Source of the DNA: an uncultured Lachnospiraceae bacterium
GTDB taxonomy: Bacteria > Bacillota_A > Clostridia > Lachnospirales > Lachnospiraceae
Length of the DNA stretch: 6,906 nt
Direction: 5' to 3'
NCBI GenBank assembly: GCA_902795835.1
Contig: CADBNA010000255.1
Span: 1 to 6,906, forward strand
Shown: positions 1-6,024 of the stretch, piece after piece
Layout: every line of letters begins with the position of its first letter
Position numbering within the stretch: the first letter of the stretch is position 1
Made by a program: the position numbers and the translations under genes
Notes under the pieces: generated by a model
Told to the model about the DNA's origin: nothing
Seen by the model: the letters and a program-made list of their open reading frames with translations, nothing else
The model's database searches: none

Positions 1-719
1 CGGCAGTGGACGGCAATGTACTTCGCATTCTGGCCAGGCTGTATGCAGATGAGAGAGATGTCCGGAAGCCGGCCGTCAAAAAGGAGTATACCCGCGAACT
101 GGAAGCGGCCATGCTCTCATTTTTTTCGGGAGAGCAGCAGATTACGCCGGGCACATTCAACCAGGCCCTGATGGATCTGGGCGCTTTGATCTGCCTTCCG
201 AATGCCAGGCCGCGATGCGAAGAGTGCCCGCTGGCCGACTGCTGCCGTGCACACAGAGATAATTCGGAGATGCGCTATCCGGTCCGCGGCGCCAGAAAGG
301 AACGGAAGATTGAAAACAGGACCGTTCTTCTGATCAGAGACGGAAAGCATGTCGTTTTGCGGAAAAGGCCGGCAAAAGGACTGCTGGCCGGACTGTATGA
401 GTTTCCGAACGTGGAAGGGGCAGCCGACAGGGAGCAGGCGCTGGCGGCAGTGAAAGAAGCGGGATTTGTTCCGCTTCAGATCCGTCCGCTGGAACCCGCA
501 AAGCATGTTTTCACACATGTGGAATGGCATATGACTGCTTATGAGATCAGAATTGCAGAACCGGAGAACATGCCGGAGAAGGAATGGTTTCTGGCAGAAA
601 CCGGCAGGATCGAAAGGGACTTTCCGGTTCCGTCCGCCTTCTCTGCCTATGCCGGATATCTGCAGATCAGAATCGGGGCGGATGGCAGGACAGAACAGGG
701 ACGCGGAAGGCGGAATTGA
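1..719 (+). CDS. mutY: A/G-specific adenine glycosylase MutY, 3' part (5' end outside window)
   Basis: Base-excision repair glycosylase that removes adenine mispaired with 8-oxoguanine. The reading frame is open from the window edge; the GTG at 6 is an internal Val codon, not a start. The visible part opens with AVDGNV, the MutY motif carrying the catalytic Asp (codon 9-11). Four cysteines spaced C-X7-C-X2-C-X5-C (codons from 192 to 245) form the [4Fe-4S] site that follows the helix-hairpin-helix domain. From about 290 onward comes the NUDIX-like C-terminal domain that reads 8-oxoG, with a typical GLLAGLYEFPN segment and an FTHVEWH segment. The ending is complete (TGA 717-719). The N-terminal half, including the catalytic Glu region, is outside the window. 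The next promoter overlaps its stop codon and no U-tract terminator follows, so some read-through into the glycosyltransferase gene is possible. Identification is secure. Confidence 0.95.
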   Translation, partial: AVDGNVLRILARLYADERDVRKPAVKKEYTRELEAAMLSFFSGEQQITPGTFNQALMDLGALICLPNARPRCEECPLADCCRAHRDNSEMRYPVRGARKERKIENRTVLLIRDGKHVVLRKRPAKGLLAGLYEFPNVEGAADREQALAAVKEAGFVPLQIRPLEPAKHVFTHVEWHMTAYEIRIAEPENMPEKEWFLAETGRIERDFPVPSAFSAYAGYLQIRIGADGRTEQGRGRRN

Positions 720-744
720 ATCTTGATGCCGGATATGCTATACT
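716..744 (+). promoter_or_regulatory. Sigma-A-type promoter for the glycosyltransferase/ispF unit
   Basis: The -35 box is TTGAAT (716-721), the spacer is 17 nt, and the -10 box is TATACT (739-744) with an extended TG at 736-737. Predicted transcription start is near 751, giving a leader of about 80 nt before the ATG at 832. The -35 box overlaps the mutY stop codon. Box quality and spacing are good; activity is inferred. Confidence 0.72.
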
Positions 745-771
745 TTGCGGAAATGTTCAGATGATCATCAG

Positions 772-802
772 GCCGGCAATACGGATTCCTCTTATTGCCG
801 GC
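772..802 (+). repeat. Perfect 10-bp inverted repeat in the glycosyltransferase leader
   Basis: GCCGGCAATA (772-781) and TATTGCCGGC (793-802) are exact reverse complements separated by 11 nt. As RNA this is a stable hairpin about 20 nt downstream of the predicted transcription start. It ends well before the ribosome binding site near 818-824, so it does not mask translation initiation by itself. No run of T follows, so it is not a standard intrinsic terminator. The arm centres are 21 bp apart, two helical turns, so a dimeric DNA-binding protein could also use it. Function is not known. Confidence 0.75.
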
Positions 803-831
803 GGACACACTTCACACGAAAGGATGAACAG

Positions 832-1851
832 ATGAAACTACTGTCGATAGCAGTACCCTGTTATAACTCTGAAGCATATATGGAGAAATGCATTTCTTCC
901 CTTCTTCCCGGCGGCGAGGATGTGGAAATTCTGGTTGTTGATGACGGATCGACAAAGGACAGAACGGCAGAGATCGCCGATGAGTATGCGGCAAGATATC
1001 CTTCTATCGTCCGCGCGATTCATCAGGAAAACAAAGGCCATGGCGGTGCCGTAAATACAGGAATCGAGAATGCGGAAGGACTGTTCTTCAAAGTGGTGGA
1101 CAGTGACGACTGGGTAGATACATCCGCATACCTGCAGATACTGGACACGCTCCGGGGATTTGCCGGAGGCCCCCAGACCGTGGACGTCCTGTTCAGCAAT
1201 TATACCTATGAAAAAGTAGGCAAGAGGAAGAATTATACCATGCATTACGAAAAATTCTTCCCTGAAAATGAAATATTCAGCTGGGACCGCGTAGGGCATA
1301 TGACGCTGGGACACTACGTGCTGATGCACTCTATCATATACAGGACGGAGCTTCTGCGCGAGGTCGGCCTGAAGCTTCCGGAGCACACGTTTTATGTGGA
1401 CAATCTGTATGCCTATATTCCCTTTTCCAGGGTTAACAACATGTATTACCTGAATGTGGATTTCTATAAGTACTATATCGGCCGATCCGACCAGTCCGTC
1501 AACGAAGACGTGATGCTGGGCCGGCTGGACCAGCAGCTCCGCGTCAATGACACGATGATAGAGTATCTGAAGGAACACAGGGAACTTAAGGGCAGGCGCA
1601 AACAGTATATGGTCCATTATCTCGGAATCATCACCACGATTACTTCTGTCCTGATGATCCGTGCCGGCAGCGATGAGATCCTCCGGCAGAAAAAAGAACT
1701 CTGGCAGCGCCTGAAAAAAGCAGACCGGGCAGCCTATAACCAGATCCGCCACAGCATCCTGGGCATGAGCATGAACCTCCCGGGAAAAGGCGGCCGCAGG
1801 ATTGTCGGCTTCTGCTACCATATAGCGCAGAGAATCTATGGATTTGACTGA
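832..1851 (+). CDS. Family 2 glycosyltransferase (GT-A fold)
   Basis: A predicted nucleotide-sugar-dependent glycosyltransferase of 339 residues, probably acting at the cytoplasmic face on cell-surface polysaccharide, teichoic acid or glycolipid; the sugar and acceptor cannot be read from sequence. The N-terminus MKLLSIAVPCYN is the classic first strand of GT2 enzymes. VDDGST (residues 36-41) is the nucleotide-binding motif and DSDD (90-93) supplies the metal-binding DxD. The segment NKGHGGAVNTGI (67-78) is also typical. No convincing membrane segment is seen; a hydrophobic stretch near 263-275 is short. The ATG at 832 is chosen because AAAGGA lies about 8 nt upstream and the protein then begins at the domain edge; the frame is open upstream to a TTG at 745, but that adds non-family sequence across the leader hairpin. 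It has its own promoter and lies 30 nt upstream of ispF, with which it is probably cotranscribed. Confidence 0.88.
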   Translation: MKLLSIAVPCYNSEAYMEKCISSLLPGGEDVEILVVDDGSTKDRTAEIADEYAARYPSIVRAIHQENKGHGGAVNTGIENAEGLFFKVVDSDDWVDTSAYLQILDTLRGFAGGPQTVDVLFSNYTYEKVGKRKNYTMHYEKFFPENEIFSWDRVGHMTLGHYVLMHSIIYRTELLREVGLKLPEHTFYVDNLYAYIPFSRVNNMYYLNVDFYKYYIGRSDQSVNEDVMLGRLDQQLRVNDTMIEYLKEHRELKGRRKQYMVHYLGIITTITSVLMIRAGSDEILRQKKELWQRLKKADRAAYNQIRHSILGMSMNLPGKGGRRIVGFCYHIAQRIYGFD

Positions 1852-1881
1852 TTCGCCTTCGGCCGGAACGGAGTGAAAGAA

Positions 1882-2487
1882 ATGAGAATAGGAACAGGGT
1901 ATGATGTACATCGGTTTGCAGAGGGCAGAAAGCTGATCCTGGGAGGAGTAGAGATCCCGTATGAAAAAGGATTGCTGGGCCATTCCGATGCAGACGTGGC
2001 CCTCCATGCCATCATGGATGCGCTGCTCGGAGCGGCGGCCCTCCGGGATATCGGGTTTCACTTTCCGGACAGTGATCCTGCATATGAAGGGGCGTCAAGC
2101 CTGGATCTTCTCGCCAGAGTCGGAACGCTGCTGGAAGAAAAGGCTTATATGGTGGAAAATATTGACTGCACAATTGTTGCCCAGAAGCCGAAGCTCAGAC
2201 CTTATATCGAACAGATGATTGCGAACACGGCGGCTGCTCTCGGCCTGGAAAAAGAGCAGGTCAACATCAAGGCAACGACGGAAGAAGGCCTGGGCTTTAC
2301 GGGAAAGATGGAAGGCATTTCCGCGCAGGCAGTCTGCCTGCTCCGCTCCGCGCTGGAAGATCTGGACCGGCAGACAGGCTGCTCCGGCTGCGCCGCCTGT
2401 ATCCGGCAGGCTGATTCTTCCGACAGCCCGATACCGGTTGCATCCGCCGCACAAAATACCTATAATAAAGCAAATGATTCGGATTAA
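1882..2487 (+). CDS. ispF: 2-C-methyl-D-erythritol 2,4-cyclodiphosphate synthase with C-terminal extension
   Basis: IspF converts CDP-methylerythritol 2-phosphate to the cyclic diphosphate, releasing CMP, in the non-mevalonate (MEP) isoprenoid pathway; the family forms homotrimers in the cytoplasm. The start [12 protein letters not shown] contains metal ligands Asp8 and His10, and His42 lies in [22 protein letters not shown] (residues 130-141) is the conserved nucleotide-binding region. The ATG at 1882 is chosen because GGAG (1870-1873) sits 8 nt upstream; the GTG at 1873 overlaps that site. The protein is 201 residues where the family is usually about 155-165. The extra 40 or so residues (from about 158) are low in hydrophobics, contain a C-X2-C-X2-C cluster (Cys167, 170, 173) and end in a polar tail. 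The DNA for that tail carries the likely cysS promoter. No ispD is present in the window. Function is secure; the role of the tail is unknown. Confidence 0.96.
   Translation: MRIGTGYDVHRFAEGRKLILGGVEIPYEKGLLGHSDADVALHAIMDALLGAAALRDIGFHFPDSDPAYEGASSLDLLARVGTLLEEKAYMVENIDCTIVAQKPKLRPYIEQMIANTAAALGLEKEQVNIKATTEEGLGFTGKMEGISAQAVCLLRSALEDLDRQTGCSGCAACIRQADSSDSPIPVASAAQNTYNKANDSD
2438..2466 (+). promoter_or_regulatory. Candidate promoter for cysS within the 3' end of ispF
   Basis: TTGCAT (2438-2443), a 17-nt spacer and a consensus TATAAT (2461-2466). The predicted start near 2473 would leave a leader of about 24 nt carrying the AAGGAGG ribosome binding site (2486-2492). The -35 box matches only 3 of 6 positions, but the -10 box and spacing are ideal. 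There is no room for a T-box leader. It could boost cysS, mrnC, rlmB and sigH independently of the glycosyltransferase promoter. Confidence 0.55.
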
Positions 2488-2496
2488 GGAGGCACT

Positions 2497-3906
2497 ATGC
2501 GTTTTTATAATACAATGACAAAAAGAAAAGAGGAATTTGTTCCGCTTGAGCCCGGCAAGGTAAAGATGTACGTCTGCGGACCGACGGTATACAACCTCAT
2601 TCATATCGGCAACGCCAGGCCGATGATTATTTTTGACACGGCCCGGCGATACATGGAGTATAAGGGGTATGACGTCAACTATGTCTCAAACTTTACCGAT
2701 GTGGATGACAAGATCATCAACAAGGCAAATGAAGAAGGCGTGACGGCGGATGAGATTTCGACGCGGTATATTGAAGAGTGCAAAAAAGACATGGCAGGAA
2801 TGAATATCCTGCCTGCCACGACGCACCCGCTGGCCACCAGGGAAATTGAGGGGATGATCGACCTGATCCGGACCCTGGAGGAAAAGGGTTATGCCTACAA
2901 TGTGGACGGGACCGTCTATTTCCGCACGAGAAAGGACAAAGACTATGGCAAGCTCTCGCACAAGAACCTGGACGACCTGCGTTCCGGCTTCCGCGACCTG
3001 AAGGTCAGCGGAGAGGCGGAAAAGGAAGACGCTCTGGATTTTGTTCTCTGGAAGCCGAAAAAAGAGGGAGAGCCCTATTGGGAGAGCCCATGGGGAGACG
3101 GCCGTCCGGGCTGGCACACCGAGTGCTGTGTCATGGCAAAGAAGTATCTTGAGTCGGCGACGATCGACATTCACGCCGGCGGAGAGGACCTGATCTTCCC
3201 GCATCATGAGAATGAGATTGCCCAGAGCGAGGCAGCCAACGGGGTGGAGTTTGCCCGTTACTGGCTGCACAATGCCTTTCTGAATATTGACAACAGAAAA
3301 ATGAGCAAATCCCTCGGGAATTTCCGCACGGTCAGGGAAATCAGCGAGGCCTATGACCTGCAGGTCCTGCGGCTCTTTATGCTTTCCGCGCATTACCGCA
3401 GTCCGCTGAACTTCAGTGCAGAGATCATGGAATCCGCCAAGAGCTCTCTGGAGAGGATTGAGAATGCGGTGGACAGTCTGAAGCATCTGGCGGGAAATGC
3501 CGGAGCAGAAGCGTGCACGGCAGAGGAAGAAGGAAAACTCGATGAGATGAAGCGGTTCCGCGCCGCATTTGAAGAGGCGATGGACGATGACCTGAATACG
3601 GCAGATGCCCTGGCTGCGGTCTTTGATCTGGTGCGCTTTGCCAACACAGAAGCAGATGAGAACAGCTCGAAGTCCTTTGCGGAAGCACTGCGGCAGGAGA
3701 TTATATCGCTCTGCGGCATTCTCGGCCTGACAGTGGAGCGCAGGGAAGAGACACTTGATGCGGATATAGAGGCGAAAATCGAAGAACGCCAGGCGGCCAG
3801 AAAGGCCAGGGATTTTGCAAAGGCTGATGCCATCCGCGACGAACTGCTCGCTGCCGGCATTGTACTGGAAGATACACGTGAAGGGGTCAAATGGCACCGG
3901 GCATGA
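2497..3906 (+). CDS. cysS: Cysteinyl-tRNA synthetase
   Basis: Class I aminoacyl-tRNA synthetase that charges tRNA-Cys with cysteine in the cytoplasm. It has 469 residues, normal for the family (E. coli 461). The HIGH-type motif is HIGN (36-39) and KMSKS is at 268-272. Zinc and cysteine-binding ligands are present: Cys27 in YVCGPTVYN, Cys210 in GWHTEC, and His236 and Glu240 in FPHHENEIAQSE. The helical anticodon-binding region follows from about 310, and the C-terminal ARKARDFAKADAIRDEL segment is typical of CysRS. The start is well supported: AAGGAGG at 2486-2492 lies 4 nt before the ATG. It begins 9 nt after ispF and its last 16 nt overlap mrnC, indicating an operon. Nothing is missing or broken. 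Confidence 0.98.
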   Translation: MRFYNTMTKRKEEFVPLEPGKVKMYVCGPTVYNLIHIGNARPMIIFDTARRYMEYKGYDVNYVSNFTDVDDKIINKANEEGVTADEISTRYIEECKKDMAGMNILPATTHPLATREIEGMIDLIRTLEEKGYAYNVDGTVYFRTRKDKDYGKLSHKNLDDLRSGFRDLKVSGEAEKEDALDFVLWKPKKEGEPYWESPWGDGRPGWHTECCVMAKKYLESATIDIHAGGEDLIFPHHENEIAQSEAANGVEFARYWLHNAFLNIDNRKMSKSLGNFRTVREISEAYDLQVLRLFMLSAHYRSPLNFSAEIMESAKSSLERIENAVDSLKHLAGNAGAEACTAEEEGKLDEMKRFRAAFEEAMDDDLNTADALAAVFDLVRFANTEADENSSKSFAEALRQEIISLCGILGLTVERREETLDADIEAKIEERQAARKARDFAKADAIRDELLAAGIVLEDTREGVKWHRA

Positions 3907-4334
3907 GCGGACAGACTCCGGAAGGAAAGGGCAGAGAACAGGTGAGGCAGTATTCGCCCCTGACGCTGGCATATGCAGGTGACGCCGCCTATGAGCTGGT
4001 GATCCGCACGATGCTGGTACGACGGGCCAACCAGCCGGTTCACAGACTGCACCGTCAGGCCAGCAATCTGGTAAGGGCGGAAAAACAGTCAGAACTGGCG
4101 GCTGTCCTGGAGCCGCTGCTGACAGAGGAAGAGGCTCAGATCTACCGGCGGGGCAGGAATGCGCGGACCGGCACACATGCGAGAAGCGCGGGGGTACAGG
4201 CGTACCGCAGGGCGACGGGTTTTGAAGCCGTGATCGGATTCCTCTGGCTTTCCGGACAGAAGGAGAGAATGCTGGACCTGATAGCCGCGGGCCTGCAGGT
4301 CAGCCGGGAGGAACTGCATTTTGAGGAATACTGA
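3891..4334 (+). CDS. mrnC: Mini-ribonuclease III (23S rRNA maturation)
   Basis: Mini-III is an RNase III catalytic domain without the double-stranded RNA-binding domain; in B. subtilis it trims the ends of precursor 23S rRNA as a dimer. The product has 147 residues, about the family size. LTLAYAGDAAYEL (24-36) carries the catalytic Asp31 of the RNase III signature, and ATGFEAVIGFLWLSG (108-122) carries the second acidic residue, Glu112. The stretch between them is rich in Arg and His, as expected for RNA binding. The ATG at 3891 follows AAGGGG (3881-3886) by a short 4-nt gap; an ATG at 3903, forming ATGA with the cysS stop, is the alternative and would drop four residues. It overlaps cysS by 16 nt and rlmB by 14 nt. 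The cysS-mrnC-rlmB order is a known Firmicutes arrangement, which supports the call. Confidence 0.93.
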   Translation: MAPGMSGQTPEGKGREQVRQYSPLTLAYAGDAAYELVIRTMLVRRANQPVHRLHRQASNLVRAEKQSELAAVLEPLLTEEEAQIYRRGRNARTGTHARSAGVQAYRRATGFEAVIGFLWLSGQKERMLDLIAAGLQVSREELHFEEY

Positions 4335-5181
4335 TATAGATACAAGAACTAAAGGGTTCCGGGAAAAAAGCCGGAGAAAAGAGTCATCTTCCGGCAGAAC
4401 GGCGGAAATCCCTGAATTACAGGAGCCTGGATCCCGCAGAAAGATCTCCGAAAACCACCTGGAGGGCAGGAACGCCGTCCTGGAAGCGTTCCGCTCGGGG
4501 CAGACTGTCGACAAGCTGTTTCTGCAGGCCGGCCTGCAGGACGGCATGATCATGACGATTGCCAGAGAGGCGCGGAAAGCAGGGACAGTGATCAGCTATG
4601 TTCCGAAGGAAAAGCTGAACCAGATGTCTGTGACCGGCCACCACCAGGGCGCAATCGCACTGACGGCTTCCTGGAATTACGCTTCTGTGGAGGATATACT
4701 GCACAAGGCGGAGCAGGCGGGGGAGGACCCGTTCCTGTTTTTGCTCGATGAGATAGAAGATCCCCACAATCTGGGTGCCATCATCCGCAGCGCCAACCTG
4801 GCAGGCGCGCACGGCGTTGTTATCTCAAAACGCCATTCCGCCGGTCTGACGGCGGTGGCGGTGCGGGCCTCGGCGGGCGCTGTCAGCCACACCCCGGTTG
4901 CCAGGGTGAGCAGCCTGGCCTCTGCAATGGAGGAACTGAGGAAGAAAGGGATCTGGTTTGTCTGCGCCGATATGGACGGGACGCCGATGTACGACCTGAA
5001 GCTGACCGGTCCGCTGGGCATCGTTGTCGGAAATGAAGGCCGGGGAGTCAGCCGGCTGATCCGTGAGAGATGCGATATGTCTGCATCGATTCCGATGTAC
5101 GGGGATATTGATTCGCTGAATGCGTCTGTGGCCGCCGGCGTGCTGGCATGGGAGGCAGTCCGGCAGCGGCATTCCGGCTGA
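4321..5181 (+). CDS. rlmB: 23S rRNA (guanosine-2'-O-)-methyltransferase RlmB (TrmH/SpoU family)
   Basis: SPOUT-class methyltransferase predicted to methylate the 2'-hydroxyl of the conserved peptidyl-transferase P-loop guanosine of 23S rRNA (G2251 in E. coli) using S-adenosylmethionine. The substrate-binding domain starts near residue 44 (ENHLEGRNAVLEAF). Motif 1 is LDEIEDPHNLGAIIRSAN (132-149, Asn140 and Arg146), motif 2 is IVVGNEGRG (234-242), and motif 3 is IDSLNASVAAG (263-273), together forming the trefoil-knot SAM pocket. The first 43 residues are a basic, polar, probably disordered tail. The TTG start at 4321 is chosen because GGGAGG (4306-4311) lies 9 nt upstream and no ATG precedes the conserved domain. 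The start lies inside the last codons of mrnC, suggesting translational coupling. The distinction from other TrmH-family paralogues rests on the domain layout and the mrnC neighbour. Confidence 0.94.
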   Translation: MRNTDIDTRTKGFREKSRRKESSSGRTAEIPELQEPGSRRKISENHLEGRNAVLEAFRSGQTVDKLFLQAGLQDGMIMTIAREARKAGTVISYVPKEKLNQMSVTGHHQGAIALTASWNYASVEDILHKAEQAGEDPFLFLLDEIEDPHNLGAIIRSANLAGAHGVVISKRHSAGLTAVAVRASAGAVSHTPVARVSSLASAMEELRKKGIWFVCADMDGTPMYDLKLTGPLGIVVGNEGRGVSRLIRERCDMSASIPMYGDIDSLNASVAAGVLAWEAVRQRHSG

Positions 5182-5225
5182 AAGAAAACCGCCTCTGCTG
5201 ACGCTGCCGCCGGGAGAAGACAACC

Positions 5226-5837
5226 ATGAGTGAGGAACCGAGAAGAGAAAAAAGAAAAGAGCCGGATGACGAACAGCTGGTACGGGCCTATCAGGACGGG
5301 GACATGTCCGCCGCGGATCACCTGATCAATAAATACAAGCCCATGGTACGCGCGCGGGCACGTGAACTGTATCTGGCAGGCGGAGATCAGGAAGACCTTC
5401 TGCAGGAAGGAATGCTGGGCCTGTTCCGGGCAATCCGGGAATATGACCCGGAGCGGGAAACTTCTTTTTTTACCTATGCCTGGCTTCTGGTTTCCCGGCA
5501 GATGTATTCGGCAATCGAGGCCGCCGGGCGGAAAAAGCACCAGGTCCTGAACCAGTCCGTTTCGATCAGTGAACTGGAGGAGGGCGGCAGCGACCTGCAT
5601 CTTGGTTCCGTCAGAAGTCCGGAAGATATTTTTTTCAGCGAAGAAAATGCCAGGATGCTCATGAAGCGCATTGATGAAAACCTGAGCCCTCTGGAAAGGC
5701 AGGTTCTGAAACTCTATCTGGAGGGAGAAAACTATCAGCAGATCAGCACGGCGCTCGGCAAACCGCCGAAATCAGTCGACAACGCGCTGCAGAGAATACG
5801 TTCCAAGGTAACCATTCTGCGGGGACTGCCGCAGTAA
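5226..5837 (+). CDS. sigH: RNA polymerase sigma factor, SigH (sigma-30) type
   Basis: A sigma-70-family factor of 203 residues resembling B. subtilis SigH (Spo0H), which directs transition-state, competence and early sporulation genes; in a non-sporulating gut anaerobe its regulon may differ. Region 2 spans about 17-106, with a core-binding and -10-recognition stretch around DQEDLLQEGMLGLFRAI (54-70). Region 4 spans about 143-192, ending in the helix-turn-helix YQQISTALGKPPKSVDNALQ; the KSVDNALQR ending closely follows SigH. It has no separate ECF anti-sigma neighbour. The ATG at 5226 follows GGGAG (5212-5216) by 9 nt. It lies 44 nt after rlmB, matching the known rlmB-(yacP)-sigH order, with yacP absent. 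The last three codons and stop (5826-5837) lie inside the left arm of a 34-bp inverted repeat, so the very C-terminus may have been supplied by that element. Confidence 0.9.
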   Translation: MSEEPRREKRKEPDDEQLVRAYQDGDMSAADHLINKYKPMVRARARELYLAGGDQEDLLQEGMLGLFRAIREYDPERETSFFTYAWLLVSRQMYSAIEAAGRKKHQVLNQSVSISELEEGGSDLHLGSVRSPEDIFFSEENARMLMKRIDENLSPLERQVLKLYLEGENYQQISTALGKPPKSVDNALQRIRSKVTILRGLPQ

Positions 5838-5998
5838 ACAGTTTTGCCCATATACTTCTGAAGGAAACCTTCGCAGACGCCGGTACTTAGTGAAAACAAG
5901 TGCCTGAGCACGCAGTTTGAACTTAGTACCGCTGCGTCGAGAAAGAGCGCAAGCGTTTTCCGAAAGAAGTATATGGGCAAAACTGTTTACTGCGGCAG
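5826..5998. repeat. 173-bp element with perfect 34-bp inverted arms and a branched interior
   Basis: Bases 5826-5859 are the exact reverse complement of 5965-5998 (34 of 34 pairs). The match stops sharply at both ends. The 105-nt interior contains three further hairpins: A, 5860-5872 (GAAGG/CCTTC, 3-nt loop); B, 5876-5938 (GACGC plus CGGTACT against AGTACCG plus GCGTC, with a 2-nt bulge and a small inner hairpin GTGC/GCAC at 5900-5911); C, 5941-5960 (GAAAG against TTTTC with a G-T pair, then GC/GC capped by GCAA). On paper the whole forms a four-way junction on either strand. It carries the sigH stop codon and lies between convergent genes. It could be a miniature transposable element or interspersed palindromic repeat, a structured RNA, or an invertible segment; no transposase or recombinase is present. 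The arms and pairing are seen directly; the nature is inference. Confidence 0.85.
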
Positions 5999-6024
5999 CT
6001 CCGGCTCTTTATTTTCTACCGTTT

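Noticed and set aside
745..831. Upstream TTG start extending the glycosyltransferase by 29 residues
   Set aside because: It would begin directly at the -10 box, before the predicted transcription start, and translate the leader hairpin; the ATG at 832 has a proper ribosome binding site and starts at the domain edge.
1873..1881. GTG start for ispF three codons upstream
   Set aside because: It overlaps the GGAG ribosome binding site used by the ATG at 1882, and the family begins at MRIG.
838..2061. 407-codon open frame on the - strand opposite the glycosyltransferase and ispF
   Set aside because: Antisense shadow of two well-identified genes; no recognisable domain.
2467..2496. T-box or riboswitch leader for cysS
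   Set aside because: Only about 30 nt separate the candidate -10 box from the start codon, too short for any known T-box.
2686..4176. Long open frame on the - strand opposite cysS and mrnC
   Set aside because: It mirrors strongly conserved genes in codon phase, has no ribosome binding site, and its product is Cys/His/Arg-rich without family features.
5465..5635. Two runs of seven T in sigH (5465-5471, 5629-5635) and one in mutY (120-126) as slippage sites
   Set aside because: All encode ordinary Phe-Phe pairs in intact frames and no alternative frame continues with meaningful sequence.
5826..5998. Simple bidirectional intrinsic terminator
   Set aside because: The stem is much longer than normal, encloses 105 nt of further structure, and is not followed directly by a T run on either strand; it may still reduce read-through.
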